Positions 9,574-19,693 of a stretch of DNA of 64,000 bases are shown one piece after another. Numbering within the stretch: the stretch's first letter is position 1; each line of letters starts with the position of its first letter. A program made the translations under genes and the position numbers. The stretch comes from Psychrobacter sp. P2G3 (GTDB taxonomy: Bacteria; Pseudomonadota; Gammaproteobacteria; Pseudomonadales; Moraxellaceae), in assembly GCF_001593285.1 (NCBI RefSeq), contig NZ_CP012529.1, forward strand, positions 2,852,001 to 2,916,000. Reading direction: 5' to 3'. The notes under the pieces are model-generated. The model was not told the origin of the DNA. It made no database searches and worked only from the letters and a program-made list of their open reading frames with translations.

Positions 9574-10210
9574 GAAACTGACCTTGTAATAATATTCTAA
9601 TAAAAACAACAGTAAGCGCTAGACTATTAGCCTAGAGCTCATTAACATCAACATGAATATCAAAATAGAATAAAGAGTAAGTTGAGAGTTTTATTGAAAA
9701 GCAGTTAATTCACAAATAGATGCGGCCCATTATAGAGTTAAAACTATAAAAAAAACCAAAACGTAACAAAGTCTGCTAGATTTACTAGTTAGTATCCGCC
9801 TACTGAGCGGTAAACACTATCTGTCTATGGGCACTATCATGTCACGGCATTATATTTTATGATGGCGGTCGCAAAGCTATCTAGAAAAATAGCTAGACTG
9901 TCATATCCTAATAATGGCTGTTGCGAGTATCTATAGCAAAACATAGAATACCCTATAGCAATAAAAAAACTTCAAGGAAGAAGTCTTTAGGCCAAAGATA
10001 TTTAACCGGTCGTAGTAGCGCTATCAATCATATCATCGTCTTTATATCGCCTGTCATGACCTTGCGCGGTAGACTGATATATATTGTTTAACGCATTTTA
10101 TTGTTTATATTGATGAAATTATGAGAAACTGAAGCGAGCTATCCGTAATATTACGAAGTTGATAGATAGGCGTTTGAGTTTACTGTACGTATTTAGCAAA
10201 TGAGGATGAT
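9574..10210. other. Long intergenic region TSUP-nhaA
   Basis: About 640 bases separating divergent genes. I find no convincing ORF. It holds a perfect 12-bp palindrome at 10144-10155 close to nhaA and a weak hairpin followed by seven T when read on the minus strand (about 9963-9985), with no known gene in front of it. An unannotated small RNA is possible but not supported further. Confidence 0.4.
10144..10155. promoter_or_regulatory. Perfect palindrome upstream of nhaA, possible operator
   Basis: CGTAATATTACG is a perfect 12-bp palindrome about 55 bases before the nhaA start. Its size and position suit a dimeric regulator. No nhaR gene is nearby, so the regulator is unknown. Confidence 0.3.
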
Positions 10211-11410
10211 ATGGCAATACGAAGGGTTAAAGCGTTTTTTGAATTTGAGGCAGCAGGCGGTATTGTCTTAGCGTTGGCGGCTATTGCTGCAATGATTATT
10301 GCCAACTCCCCCCTTAGTGTTTGGTATCAAGGTTTTATTCATGCACCCGTCGCCATTCAAATTGGCGACTTTGCAATTGCCAAAGACGCTCATCATTGGA
10401 TAAATGATGGTCTCATGGCGATTTTCTTTTTCTTAGTCGGACTTGAGCTCAAACGCGAAGTGCTCATTGGCGAGTTATCTAACGTTAAGCAGATTATATT
10501 ACCTGCTGGTGCTGCATTAGGCGGCATGATTATGCCAGCCATTGTCTATCTAATGTTCAACTATAGTGAGCCTGAGTTTTGGAAAGGCTGGGCAATTCCA
10601 GCAGCAACTGATATTGCGTTTGCTCTCGGTATTTTGAGTCTTTTAGGTAACCGCGTACCCAACTCATTAAAAGTGTTCTTAGTATCAATTGCTATTTTTG
10701 ATGATATTGGGGCGATTTTAATCATCGCTTTATTTTATACCAATGACTTATCACTAGAGTCATTAGCGGTCGCAGGCTTGTGTTTGCCTTTTTTATATTT
10801 ACTTAATCGTCGCAACGTCACCAGCATTACGCCTTATCTGCTCATCGGTGTCATTATGTGGATTGCGGTACTCAAATCCGGTATTCATGCGACTTTAGCA
10901 GGGGTGGTTTTAGCACTATTTATCCCTATGTTCGACCGTACTGATCCTGAACACTCACCGCTTGAAGAGCTAGAGCATGATTTACATAATACCGTTGCTT
11001 TTGGTATTCTGCCATTATTTGCCTTTGCCAACTCCGGTATATCGCTAAAAGGTGCAGGTCTTGCTGAGCTATTCCATTCAGTGCCACTTGGTATCGCCGC
11101 AGGGCTATTCATCGGTAAACAACTAGGCGTTATGATTATGTGCTGGTTAATCTTTAAACTTGGTATCTCAACCATGCCAAGAGGGATGAATTACAAGCAA
11201 ATCTACGGTGCCGCTTTACTGTGCGGTGTTGGCTTTACCATGAGCTTATTTATCGGTGGCTTGGCATTTGCTGGCGATACCACGCTATTCGATGAACGTT
11301 TAGGCATCATTATGGGCTCGATCGTATCTGGTATTGCTGGTTACATCATGCTAAAACTAAGCTTAAAAGATAGTGTCAGCGGGACATCAGTAGATTTAAC
11401 TCGTCATTGA
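10211..11410 (+). CDS. nhaA: Na+/H+ antiporter NhaA
   Basis: Electrogenic sodium/proton antiporter of the inner membrane, used for sodium and alkaline pH homeostasis. The 399 residues match the family. Key elements are [18 protein letters not shown] near residues 72-89, [12 protein letters not shown] with Asp134, and the ion-binding pair Asp164-Asp165 in [11 protein letters not shown], equivalent to E. coli Asp163/Asp164. The ribosome binding site AGGAT precedes the ATG. No nhaR regulator is adjacent. A strong hairpin follows the stop. A sodium antiporter fits a marine or salt-exposed lifestyle, but nhaA is also widespread elsewhere. Confidence 0.96.
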   Translation: MAIRRVKAFFEFEAAGGIVLALAAIAAMIIANSPLSVWYQGFIHAPVAIQIGDFAIAKDAHHWINDGLMAIFFFLVGLELKREVLIGELSNVKQIILPAGAALGGMIMPAIVYLMFNYSEPEFWKGWAIPAATDIAFALGILSLLGNRVPNSLKVFLVSIAIFDDIGAILIIALFYTNDLSLESLAVAGLCLPFLYLLNRRNVTSITPYLLIGVIMWIAVLKSGIHATLAGVVLALFIPMFDRTDPEHSPLEELEHDLHNTVAFGILPLFAFANSGISLKGAGLAELFHSVPLGIAAGLFIGKQLGVMIMCWLIFKLGISTMPRGMNYKQIYGAALLCGVGFTMSLFIGGLAFAGDTTLFDERLGIIMGSIVSGIAGYIMLKLSLKDSVSGTSVDLTRH

Positions 11411-11479
11411 TATTTGTGCCGAAGGTTTAGATATAGACAATACCTATTATGAGTCTTATGATATAAATTGAGCTTCATA

Positions 11480-11513
11480 ATGCGCTAACAGTTTATAACA
11501 ACTGTTAGCGCAT
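11480..11513 (+). terminator. Hairpin after nhaA
   Basis: A perfect 14-bp inverted repeat (11480-11493 with 11500-11513) closes a 6-base loop. The T-tail is short and broken, so termination may be partial, or the structure may stabilise the mRNA end. Confidence 0.7.
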
Positions 11514-11554
11514 TTGATTATCAGTAGCGCCAGCTATGATGGTACATTATAAAT

Positions 11555-12934
11555 ATGAAACCCAAAACTCCTTCTAAAAGTGATACCGACATCTCTAATG
11601 AGCAGCTTATACAGAATAAAAAACCTGTAGCGAGCTATCAGCGTCATGGGCGTACTACTGCCATTACAGATCATAGTGATCTACAAGTCCTACGCCGTAT
11701 CAGGCGTTACCTGCTACCTAAAGACTTCACTATCTCGCAAGATTTATTAGAGGGGATAGTAGTTGGTTACGATATTGGTGATCCGCTGGCGGATGCGTTG
11801 GCGGCTGATGGGATTCGCTTTGGCCGTCCGCTACAGAATTTGATAGTCGATGGTAACGTAAATCCTAGTATCAATATTGACCTTACTACTAACCCATCAT
11901 TTAGCTCATTAACTGAGCAATTTAGCAGTCACCCTGATTGGTTTGATCCCAAGCTTGCGCAAATTGGTGCGGTCGCCTATCGCCGTTATCCGCTGATGCT
12001 CATTTGGCTACTGCGTAACGTTGCACTAATGGCAGGCTACAGCATCCCTGCTCTCTCGCTACCGCTCATTCAGACCGGTGCCTTGATGCATGACGCTCTA
12101 CCACGCTTGATGCGTACCTACGCTTATATCCTAGCGGTATCTGAACACCCACAACTAGACTCTAGCGCACATCATAATCATAATAATAACCGCAAACCTA
12201 TTGACCAAGTATTAGCGATCGGCTCTGAGGGCTGGCGCCAGTCAATCCATGTACGTCAGATTCATACATTGGTACGCCAAAACTTGCTTAAAGGTAAAGG
12301 CAATGCTGCCGCAGGCGTCATACCAAATGCCGATCAACATCATAATCCTGATGGTACTTGGAATACGGCCTATTGGGGTATCCCCATTAATCAGACAGAT
12401 ATGATTGCGACTCACTTGCAGTTTTCACTATTAATTATGCGTGGATTGCAGCTGCTGGGAGCACGGATTAGCACAGAAGAAGCTGAGGGCATCTTGCATC
12501 TGTGGAATCTTGCCAGCTACTGGATGGGTGTTGATTTGCAGCGTTTGCCAAAAGATGAAGCCGCCTGCTGGGAATGGCTTTATACCTATTTATCCATTCA
12601 GCAGCTTGACTTTAAAATGGGCAGACCGCTTGCCAAAGCCTTGCACGATTTGCCACGCCAGCTAATGGGTGAGGACAATCGACGTGGACGCTTCGTTGAG
12701 ATGGTTAATGCTAGTGTGACACGCACCATAGTCGGTGATGATGTTGGTGATGGACTACAATTGCCCAAATCAAAGATACGTTTTGGGGTACTGTCTTCAG
12801 TGCCTATCTTGTTCGCTCTTGATACGGCTCGCCAACACAATAGTGCTGTTGCTGACAAGCTTGAGCAGTTCCGCGCTAAGCGCCAAGATAACATGAACTG
12901 GTGGCTTAAGAAAAACGATGACTACTATAAATAA
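11555..12934 (+). CDS. MpaB/latex-clearing-like oxygenase family protein (DUF2236)
   Basis: Member of the haem-dependent oxygenase superfamily that includes fungal MpaB and the rubber oxygenase Lcp. The actual substrate here is unknown. Signatures are the helix GWRQSIHVRQIHTLVR at residues 226-241, containing the Arg/His pattern expected at the haem pocket, and WGIPINQTDM at 274-283, followed by an alpha-helical core. The first 45 residues are polar and probably disordered, and a His/Asn-rich patch lies near 205-212. No signal peptide is visible, so I expect a cytoplasmic or membrane-associated protein. It stands alone between the nhaA hairpin and a convergent NUDIX gene. The family call rests on recalled motifs; catalysis is not proven by sequence. 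Confidence 0.75.
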   Translation: MKPKTPSKSDTDISNEQLIQNKKPVASYQRHGRTTAITDHSDLQVLRRIRRYLLPKDFTISQDLLEGIVVGYDIGDPLADALAADGIRFGRPLQNLIVDGNVNPSINIDLTTNPSFSSLTEQFSSHPDWFDPKLAQIGAVAYRRYPLMLIWLLRNVALMAGYSIPALSLPLIQTGALMHDALPRLMRTYAYILAVSEHPQLDSSAHHNHNNNRKPIDQVLAIGSEGWRQSIHVRQIHTLVRQNLLKGKGNAAAGVIPNADQHHNPDGTWNTAYWGIPINQTDMIATHLQFSLLIMRGLQLLGARISTEEAEGILHLWNLASYWMGVDLQRLPKDEAACWEWLYTYLSIQQLDFKMGRPLAKALHDLPRQLMGEDNRRGRFVEMVNASVTRTIVGDDVGDGLQLPKSKIRFGVLSSVPILFALDTARQHNSAVADKLEQFRAKRQDNMNWWLKKNDDYYK

Positions 12935-13111
12935 AAAACATAGCTCAAGAATATTATTAGTAGTAAATAGAATATCCTGAACCATTATCAATAGCGTAAA
13001 CAATAACTATAATAAATCCACAAAAAGCGTGTTCGATTATGGCTCTGTGTTAAAGGGTTCTACGTTAAATAAGTGTATATTAAAAGGTTAGACGCTATAA
13101 GACTATAACCT

Positions 13112-13849
13112 TCACAGCCTTGTGTTTTGTATACGGTAATACCATTCAAGCTGCCGATCAAACCCAGTTTCTAGTAGGCTGGCAATGACGCGTCCCGTCA
13201 GACCCCACACTGTTTCACCCTCCACTTGCCAGCTGGGTGTGAGTATGGTCGAGGTTTCATCCTGCATCGTGTACTCTACCGAATACTCTACGGTTGGCTG
13301 CGTGAGTAACGTTTCAAAATCTGCCCAAAAGATGCGCGATATCTCCCCCATCTCAGGCACCAACACTAAGCCTGGAGCAATGAGAGCTACGATTGGGCGC
13401 ACACTCATGCCACTTTTAGAGGTTTGAATAGGTAATTGACCGAGCAGCTGTACTTTATTTGGCGGTAACGCAGTCTCCTCACAAGCTTCACGTAAGGCAG
13501 TGACGACATTATTGCCATCGCCTATTTCATACTTACCACCAGCGCATGATACTTCCCCGGCGTGACTGTTCATGTGTGCGGCGCGGCGCGTTAGTAGCAG
13601 CTTTGGATGGCGCTCATGAGTGATGGCGACCAGTATCGAAGCATCAGCAATCGGTGTCTGATATAGACTGTCTAAAATTCGAGCACTTTGAGAGGTATTG
13701 TAAGAGCTATACATCGCTGGACTGGTGACTGCGTTTAAGGTCTCATGCTGCACCCGTTCAGCCAACTTTCTGAGTGTAGGTTGACGAATCAACGTTGGTA
13801 CAACGACTGACAGTTCATCAAAACTTGCAGACTGCGGATGTATTAACAT
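13112..13849 (-). CDS. NUDIX hydrolase, CoA pyrophosphatase type (NudL-like)
   Basis: NUDIX hydrolase that most resembles the coenzyme A diphosphatases, which cleave CoA to phosphopantetheine and 3',5'-ADP. The segment HMNSHAGEVSCAGGKYE followed by TALREACEETAL combines the CoA-specific upstream motif (LLTRRAxxMNSHAGEV) with the NUDIX box. The family usually has a phenylalanine-proline before the paired glycines; here it is CA. The 245 residues are slightly long because of an N-terminal extension of about 60. Gene ends face to face with the MpaB-family gene and no obvious terminator lies between them. Confidence 0.85.
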   Translation of the reverse strand: MLIHPQSASFDELSVVVPTLIRQPTLRKLAERVQHETLNAVTSPAMYSSYNTSQSARILDSLYQTPIADASILVAITHERHPKLLLTRRAAHMNSHAGEVSCAGGKYEIGDGNNVVTALREACEETALPPNKVQLLGQLPIQTSKSGMSVRPIVALIAPGLVLVPEMGEISRIFWADFETLLTQPTVEYSVEYTMQDETSTILTPSWQVEGETVWGLTGRVIASLLETGFDRQLEWYYRIQNTRL

Positions 13850-14007
13850 TATAATCGGCCTATATTTTTATCAGTATTAAGTGTCGTTAAGAAGTTTTAT
13901 TAAGAAGTGTCAGTAAGTTAGGTTATCCATAAAAAAGTCTCAAAAAGAAGAAGACTTATCATGAATCAAATAGCTAAATTTATCAGTATATTATCTAGGA
14001 AACGCTA

Positions 14008-14523
14008 GTGAATAAGATTTTTTCATTAAATAAAATGCAAGGTAAAATTGATGACTGCCCCCAACGATTACCCTTATTTATTATTGGGCTCGCTTGGCTA
14101 GGCGGTACGCTGGCAACAGCAGCGCTGGCCTTAATTGGTAGTTGGCAAAATGTCGCCATGATTTTGGGCTCATTTGGCGCTAGCTGTCTGCTTATTTTTG
14201 CTTATCCAGAAAGCCCGTTTGCTCAACCTAGAAACATCGTTGGTGGTCATTTTATTACCACTTTCACTGGTTTATCTTTTATGTCTATATTCGGTATTGA
14301 GTGGTGGAGCTTGGCACTCGCTGTCGGTACTGCTATTGCCCTCATGCTACTGTTTCGAGTACCGCACCCGCCAGCAGGTTCAAACCCATTAATCGTCATG
14401 CTTGGCGGTGTTAAGTGGCACTTTTTAATCACACCAACTTTGATAGGTGCACTCGCCTTAGTAGTCGTTGCCTTGATTTATAACAACATCGGCAGAGGCA
14501 GACATTATCCTAGGTATTGGTAG
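14008..14523 (+). CDS. HPP family integral membrane protein
   Basis: Small inner-membrane protein of the HPP family, named after the motif HPPAGSNPLIVM seen here near the last third. Four hydrophobic segments are visible: LPLFIIGLAWLGGTL, VAMILGSFGASCLL, WWSLALAVGTAIALML and PTLIGALALVVVALI. The family has been linked to nitrite transport in cyanobacteria and plastids; the role here is open. The start is GTG with AGGA about seven bases upstream. The 171 residues match the family. It is divergent from the NudL-like gene. Confidence 0.88.
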   Translation: MNKIFSLNKMQGKIDDCPQRLPLFIIGLAWLGGTLATAALALIGSWQNVAMILGSFGASCLLIFAYPESPFAQPRNIVGGHFITTFTGLSFMSIFGIEWWSLALAVGTAIALMLLFRVPHPPAGSNPLIVMLGGVKWHFLITPTLIGALALVVVALIYNNIGRGRHYPRYW

Positions 14524-14871
14524 TTTCGCTAAGCTATATACTAGCTTTTATCATAGCCTAAATTAGCGCTGTCTAGTCACCACTACGTAAGCTTTACGTG
14601 ACTGGCTGTTCCTAAACAGGGCAGTCATACCCTATTAACTAGTATATTAACAACTTTTAATTTAAGGCATGTTTGCTCTATTGCTGATAAATGACGTGTT
14701 CATGTTACCAACATTCAGCACTGCGCTGTTTTATGCTATCTTAAGATAAAGTTTAGAACTAGAATTATATCTTGTGGTTATACTTATAAAAGCACCACAC
14801 CGATAAAAACATTCAAAAAATCAAAAAACCATTTACCTCTCTTGTTATTTCATCAAAATAAGGCAGTTGAT
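14524..14871. other. Intergenic region HPP-NUDIX
   Basis: About 350 bases. It contains an imperfect inverted repeat around ACGTAAGCTTTACGT near 14585-14605 without a T-tail. I see no gene. The frame of the following NUDIX gene extends back to a TTG at 14842, but that start lacks a ribosome binding site. Confidence 0.4.
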
Positions 14872-15435
14872 ATGCGCTATTGTCTAGAATGCGGTCATGA
14901 AGCGGAACGCAAAATACCAGCTACTGATAATATACCGCGCTTGGTGTGCCCAAATTGTGGTTATATTCATTACGAAAACCCAAAAGTAATTTGTGGCTCC
15001 TTGGTAGTGTATAAAGAAAGAGTACTGCTATGCCGCCGCGCTATCGAACCTCAATATGGTTTATGGACCATACCAGCGGGCTTTATGGAAAATGGTGAAA
15101 CGATGGCTGAAGGAGCAGCACGCGAGAGCTTTGAAGAAGCGGATGCAGTGGTAATCAATCCGAATTTATACTGCATTTATGATATTCCAGATATTGGTCA
15201 AATCTACAGTATATATTTGACCGATCTAAAGGATGGTGCCTACGGTATCGGCTCTGAAAGCCTAGACTGTGCATTATTTAGTGAAGAAGACATTCCATGG
15301 GATACTATCGCTTTTGAAGCAGTACGTCGCACCTTGACCAGCTATTTCGCTGATCGTAAGCAGTTTGATGAGCTGTCCGACTTCCCTATTCATCAAGATC
15401 TTATCGGTAAGGATCAAAGTATTAAACGCTATTAA
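14872..15435 (+). CDS. NUDIX hydrolase with N-terminal zinc ribbon
   Basis: NUDIX hydrolase of the type with a zinc-ribbon front end. The N-terminus has two CxxC pairs (CLECG and CPNCG) within the first 30 residues, then the NUDIX box GFMENGETMAEGAARESFEE. The box has the G-x5-E-x7-RE-x2-EE pattern, so catalysis is likely. Substrates of such proteins include NAD(H), ADP-ribose and related nucleoside diphosphates; I cannot choose between them. I place the start at ATG 14872, which has AAGG eight bases upstream, rather than the TTG ten codons earlier. The length of 187 residues is normal. A strong bidirectional terminator follows. Confidence 0.88.
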   Translation: MRYCLECGHEAERKIPATDNIPRLVCPNCGYIHYENPKVICGSLVVYKERVLLCRRAIEPQYGLWTIPAGFMENGETMAEGAARESFEEADAVVINPNLYCIYDIPDIGQIYSIYLTDLKDGAYGIGSESLDCALFSEEDIPWDTIAFEAVRRTLTSYFADRKQFDELSDFPIHQDLIGKDQSIKRY

Positions 15436-15452
15436 ATTGTATACGAAATAGC

Positions 15453-15482
15453 AAAAGCCAAGCATTACGCTTGGCTTTTTTT
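15453..15482. terminator. Bidirectional terminator
   Basis: An 11-bp stem (AAAAGCCAAGC with GCTTGGCTTTT) and 5-base loop followed by T, with A on the other flank. It separates the NUDIX gene from the convergent M16 protease gene. Confidence 0.88.
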
Positions 15483-15527
15483 GCATTAGCTCTTCTGTAA
15501 TAAAGCCTCTTAGCTTAACAAAGTCTC

Positions 15528-18500
15528 TTAGCTTTTAATTTTGCAAACCTTAAAGTCTAAGTTTTTGATCTCATCTTCTTTATCATATGGCGCGAGTACC
15601 GCACGCACATGTTTTTGCCCTTGCAAGTATTGCTTGGCCACGCGCTGCAAGTCATCGACCGTCACTGCCAAAATCGATGCACGCATTTTACGTTGCCAGT
15701 CTGCACCGCGATTATGCAGGTCAGCAAAACAAGCTTTAACAGCTTCGCCTGCTGGAGAGCCTGGCTTATCCATACCTGAGATAATCCCTAAGATAGCTTC
15801 TTCTAACTGCTCATCTGTTTGTGGCTCATTCAGTAACCATTCGATACTGGCATCGAAATGTGCAAAAGTTTCGGCACAATACGGATCACGATAGCTAAAA
15901 AACTTAAACGAGCAAGCATTGGCATCGTAACCAGCACCGCCACCATAAGCACCACCGCGCTCACGGATAGCACTGTGCAGATAACCATTACGCAGATAAG
16001 GCGCTAACACCATTAGTGCTGCCGTATCTGGATGGTCAGCAGCTGGAACGGTATAGGCACTAGCATTATGATAGACGTTGGTCGGAACTAGCCAAGCCAA
16101 ATCTTCAACATCGACAGTAGTACCACTTTCTAGTGCTCTGACCGCGTCTTTTTCACCATTCAAAGCTGAATCTAATTTTAAATCCGCAAACTCGCTTGGG
16201 ATATTATCTTCAATACCAGCATCAGAACCTTTCAGCTTTTCAGCCAGCTCTGGTGCACGGCTGTCTTTCCAGCTATCGATAATCAAGTTGCTTAAGCGTT
16301 CGGTTTGCTCCGCTTCACAAATGATAACGGCATGTTTGGGTAAGCTAATTAAACGCTGATGTAAGTCCATCAAACTAGTTGCCAGCTGATCCCATTGCGC
16401 ATCATCTTGACTGGCATGCGTCAAAAACTCTTTAAGCGCATTAAGTGCCGGCAAGCCACTGCGTACATACTCTAGCTGCGCTTGACGACTCATACCGCGA
16501 CTGGCAGTTTGCATCGCATAAGCATGTCCTGAGCCCGCAAGGTTTGACTGCCAGCCTGCTTGACGCTGCTGCAAGATCTCTTTGATACGATCATGCTCAG
16601 TAAAGACGCTATGCTCCATCACTTCTTTGAGTAAATCAATGGCTTCAGGTTTACGATTAAGCGCGCGCGTCGCTACGACAAAGTAGCTGCTAATTGATTG
16701 GCTATCATCAATGTCCGTGCGCTGGCTGATACGCGCCGTCACCCCTGATGAATGCGCTGCTTGCTTAGCTTGCAGCTCATGAGCACTCAAAGAGTCCGTA
16801 CCTAGCTCAGACAGCAAGCTTAAATATATAGGCAATAGCGGATGATTAATGACTTCATTAACTGGTAACTCACTTGTATCCTCATGACCAATCGCATTCG
16901 TCAACGGCACAATCACTTGATAATAATATAAGCCATTGGTGCCCGCTTCATATTCAAATAAAGTACTGTCTTGCCCGCTTAAACGCACTTGTTTTTGCGT
17001 GCCTTGCTTAAAGCTGATATCCGTCGGTACGTCTTCCAAACCAACTTTTGGTAATAAACTTAAATCATCCGGTGCAGTTTGACGCGCTGCTAAATCCAAC
17101 GCCTGTTTATGCAGGATATCTTTATCATCAGCCGTCAGATCCATCGCGATAGTATCGAGACGGGTCTGCTCAGCTGCTACAAGACGAGCTGATTTTTCAC
17201 TATCCGGCGTGAGCGTCACGCGTACTCGGTGATTATTATCGAGTAGATGCTGTTTAATTAAATTAGGCAACCACTGCTCATCTTTTACCTGTTCACGCAG
17301 CCATTGTAGATGCTCGTCCACTTCCCACACATCGATAGGATTGCCATCATGTATCGCTGTACTAAAGCCTTCTAACATCAAATTCAGACCATAAGGCATG
17401 CTATCACCGCCGATATGACGTTGATCAATCTCAATCTGATGTAGGATGGTTTCAATAGTTTCATCATCGATTGGTGTACTAGCAACTTTAGCCAGCAAAT
17501 CCATAATGCCCTGCTCTACCGCATCGGCATGCTCAGGGTTTGAACCACGTAATCCAGTATAAAAGACCATCTCATAATGGCTGTCGTCCAGTCCTAATAA
17601 CGGACTTGGCGAGGTTCCTAGCGGATGACTATCCAGATACGCACGCAACGGCGAACCAGAATGCTCAATCAACACCCCTTCTAACAAACGTAATGCAAGG
17701 CGCTGTTTGGGATCGGTAATCGACGGTAGTAACCATGCAACCACATGATGGGTTTGATCAGGGCCAGCTTCGTCAGCAGTATAAGTATCTGTGGCACTAA
17801 TCGGCGCAGACAAACGCTGCTCCGGACGCGAGACGTGTTTTTTACCTGCTTCAAACTGAATCAAAGCATCTTCATGTATTTTTGCTTGAGTCTCAGCAAC
17901 CGGAATATTACCAAAGCTCATGATGATACTGTTCGATGGATGATAATGGCTTTGATGAAACTCAACCAACTCATGATGCGTCAGATCAGGAATATCAGCA
18001 GGATCGCCACCTGAATTATAGTGATACGTCGTCGTTGGGAATAAATGATGAGCGACCGCATGATAGAGCTGATCAATCTCACCGCTCATGGCACCTTTCA
18101 TCTCATTAAAGACGATACCCTTAAACTGCGGCTTATCATTTTCGTCTAATTCTACGCGAATACCTTCTTGAGCAAAGTCGAGCGGGTGAATATTGGGGAA
18201 AAATGACGCATCAAGATACACGGCAAGCAAGTTAAAGTAATCGTTTTTGTTTTGGGTGGCATACGGATACGCTGTCCAATCGGCAGCGGTCATCGCATTC
18301 ATAAAAGTATTGAGCGAGCGCTTAATCATTGAAAAGAATGGATCACGTACTGGGAACTTCTCAGAACCACATAAAGCAACATGCTCTAAAATATGTGCCT
18401 CGCCTTTTGAATCCATTGGCTGGGTACGAAAGCCCACTAAAAAAGCATTTTCATCACTTGCATGCGCCAAATGATAGTGCATCGCGCCCGTTTTGACATG

Positions 18501-18605
18501 CTGACTGATCAGCACATCCATTGATAGCGCCTCAATATGGCGATGCTCAATAAGCTCAAATGCTGGATGCAAAGTTAAGTCAGCGGTAAATGGCGTGTCA
18601 GTCAT
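15528..18605 (-). CDS. M16C zinc metalloprotease, presequence protease (PreP)-like
   Basis: Large insulinase-family peptidase of the PreP/M16C type, which degrades short peptides inside a closed chamber. The inverted zinc motif HxxEH is intact: His71, Glu74 and His75 in HILEHVALCGS. The third ligand is Glu168 in VFNEMKGAMS. The 1025 residues cover the four domains expected of a fused M16C enzyme. A C-terminal active-chamber segment (RERGGAYGGGAGYD) holds the Arg-Tyr pair typical of the family. No signal peptide is seen, so a cytoplasmic role in peptide turnover is likely. It is transcribed alone and convergent with the NUDIX gene. Confidence 0.92.
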   Translation of the reverse strand: MTDTPFTADLTLHPAFELIEHRHIEALSMDVLISQHVKTGAMHYHLAHASDENAFLVGFRTQPMDSKGEAHILEHVALCGSEKFPVRDPFFSMIKRSLNTFMNAMTAADWTAYPYATQNKNDYFNLLAVYLDASFFPNIHPLDFAQEGIRVELDENDKPQFKGIVFNEMKGAMSGEIDQLYHAVAHHLFPTTTYHYNSGGDPADIPDLTHHELVEFHQSHYHPSNSIIMSFGNIPVAETQAKIHEDALIQFEAGKKHVSRPEQRLSAPISATDTYTADEAGPDQTHHVVAWLLPSITDPKQRLALRLLEGVLIEHSGSPLRAYLDSHPLGTSPSPLLGLDDSHYEMVFYTGLRGSNPEHADAVEQGIMDLLAKVASTPIDDETIETILHQIEIDQRHIGGDSMPYGLNLMLEGFSTAIHDGNPIDVWEVDEHLQWLREQVKDEQWLPNLIKQHLLDNNHRVRVTLTPDSEKSARLVAAEQTRLDTIAMDLTADDKDILHKQALDLAARQTAPDDLSLLPKVGLEDVPTDISFKQGTQKQVRLSGQDSTLFEYEAGTNGLYYYQVIVPLTNAIGHEDTSELPVNEVINHPLLPIYLSLLSELGTDSLSAHELQAKQAAHSSGVTARISQRTDIDDSQSISSYFVVATRALNRKPEAIDLLKEVMEHSVFTEHDRIKEILQQRQAGWQSNLAGSGHAYAMQTASRGMSRQAQLEYVRSGLPALNALKEFLTHASQDDAQWDQLATSLMDLHQRLISLPKHAVIICEAEQTERLSNLIIDSWKDSRAPELAEKLKGSDAGIEDNIPSEFADLKLDSALNGEKDAVRALESGTTVDVEDLAWLVPTNVYHNASAYTVPAADHPDTAALMVLAPYLRNGYLHSAIRERGGAYGGGAGYDANACSFKFFSYRDPYCAETFAHFDASIEWLLNEPQTDEQLEEAILGIISGMDKPGSPAGEAVKACFADLHNRGADWQRKMRASILAVTVDDLQRVAKQYLQGQKHVRAVLAPYDKEDEIKNLDFKVCKIKS

Positions 18606-19035
18606 AGTTGTCCTTAAAGCTCATAATGTAAATAATGCCCTTACGAGCAGGGTAAATAGATTGATAAAAATTGTCGTTATAAAAACTGTTGTACAGTGGT
18701 TATAAGTTATACAGTGTTTATAAAAGAGTTGAACCTCAAAATTATACTGGGAATTTTTTAAATTTAATCATTTAAAATAATTGGCCTAGCGCTAATAGAT
18801 GGGGCTCGCACATTGATAAGTCAAGTCAGCAGGAGACAAACTATGACTACGAGCAGTTTAATGAAGGCTTGATGAACATTTATTAATTGTGCAACAACTA
18901 CTTAATAACGACCACCTCATTCATTACCATCCTCACAACCGAACCCACACAATTACCACAACTAAAATATGGATTTAACCTTAACAAAGATGTTCAGCAC
19001 TGTTACTATGAAGTTACTACTAATAGGAGCGCATT
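18606..19035. other. Intergenic region M16 protease-usp
   Basis: 430 A+T-rich bases between divergent genes, holding both promoters. The usp ribosome binding site (TAGGAGCG) is clear at the right end. I see nothing else of note. Confidence 0.5.
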
Positions 19036-19497
19036 ATGAGCTACCAACATATTTTACTGGTTACCGACTTGCTATCTGATGCCGATATAGTTGCTCAAAG
19101 AGCCAAACGTATCCTCGCAGGCTCCCCTGAAGCTAAGTTATCGGTACTGCATATCGTTGAAGATGACATGGTGCGCTTTGGCTACGAGCTAGTACCCGCA
19201 TCTAGCCTCTCAGGTGATGTCGATGGCAAACATTGGCAAGAAGCACGAGCTAAACTCGCACAGTTCCTTGCACGTAATAATTTACGAGCAGTCAATTCTG
19301 AGGTCACTGCTGCCATCTCTAACGATGAAGGTATTGTTAATTACTGTCGTAAAAAGGACGTTGACTTACTTATTATCGGACGTCATGAGCGCCACGGTAT
19401 CGCTGCATGGTTAATCGGTGCAACCGCAGATAATATCTTGCCCAATGCTCCTTGCGATAGCCTAGTCGTCAAACTTGATCAGCCAGTACCCCAATAA
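19036..19497 (+). CDS. Universal stress protein, UspA family (copy 1)
   Basis: Cytoplasmic universal stress protein of 153 residues with one Usp domain. The start MSYQHILLVTDLLSDAD is the usual first beta strand and helix; the C-terminal block (LLIIGRHERHGIAAWL) corresponds to the nucleotide-binding loop region but lacks the classic G-2x-G-9x-G(S/T) ATP motif, like E. coli UspA itself. The ribosome binding site AGGAG lies upstream of the ATG. A second, closely similar gene follows about 200 bases downstream on the same strand, so the pair looks like a tandem duplication. Confidence 0.93.
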   Translation: MSYQHILLVTDLLSDADIVAQRAKRILAGSPEAKLSVLHIVEDDMVRFGYELVPASSLSGDVDGKHWQEARAKLAQFLARNNLRAVNSEVTAAISNDEGIVNYCRKKDVDLLIIGRHERHGIAAWLIGATADNILPNAPCDSLVVKLDQPVPQ

Positions 19498-19693
19498 GTT
19501 TGGCATGGCTGTCTATCCATTTGGCTGCATCAGTTTGGTTCTATAAGTTTGGCTGCAAAATTAGACATGTCTAAATCCTACCGAGAAGCATAGCGGACTA
19601 TTTGCCAGTACATATTTAAAAGCCACAATCCATTACTTAACAGCCGTCAATAGTAGTGCTATAGTTAAGACTACTTGCTACGAGGAGATCCTC

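Noticed and set aside
14575..14610. Inverted repeat around ACGTAAGCTTTACGT as a terminator of the HPP gene
   Set aside because: Arms are imperfect and no T-tail follows.
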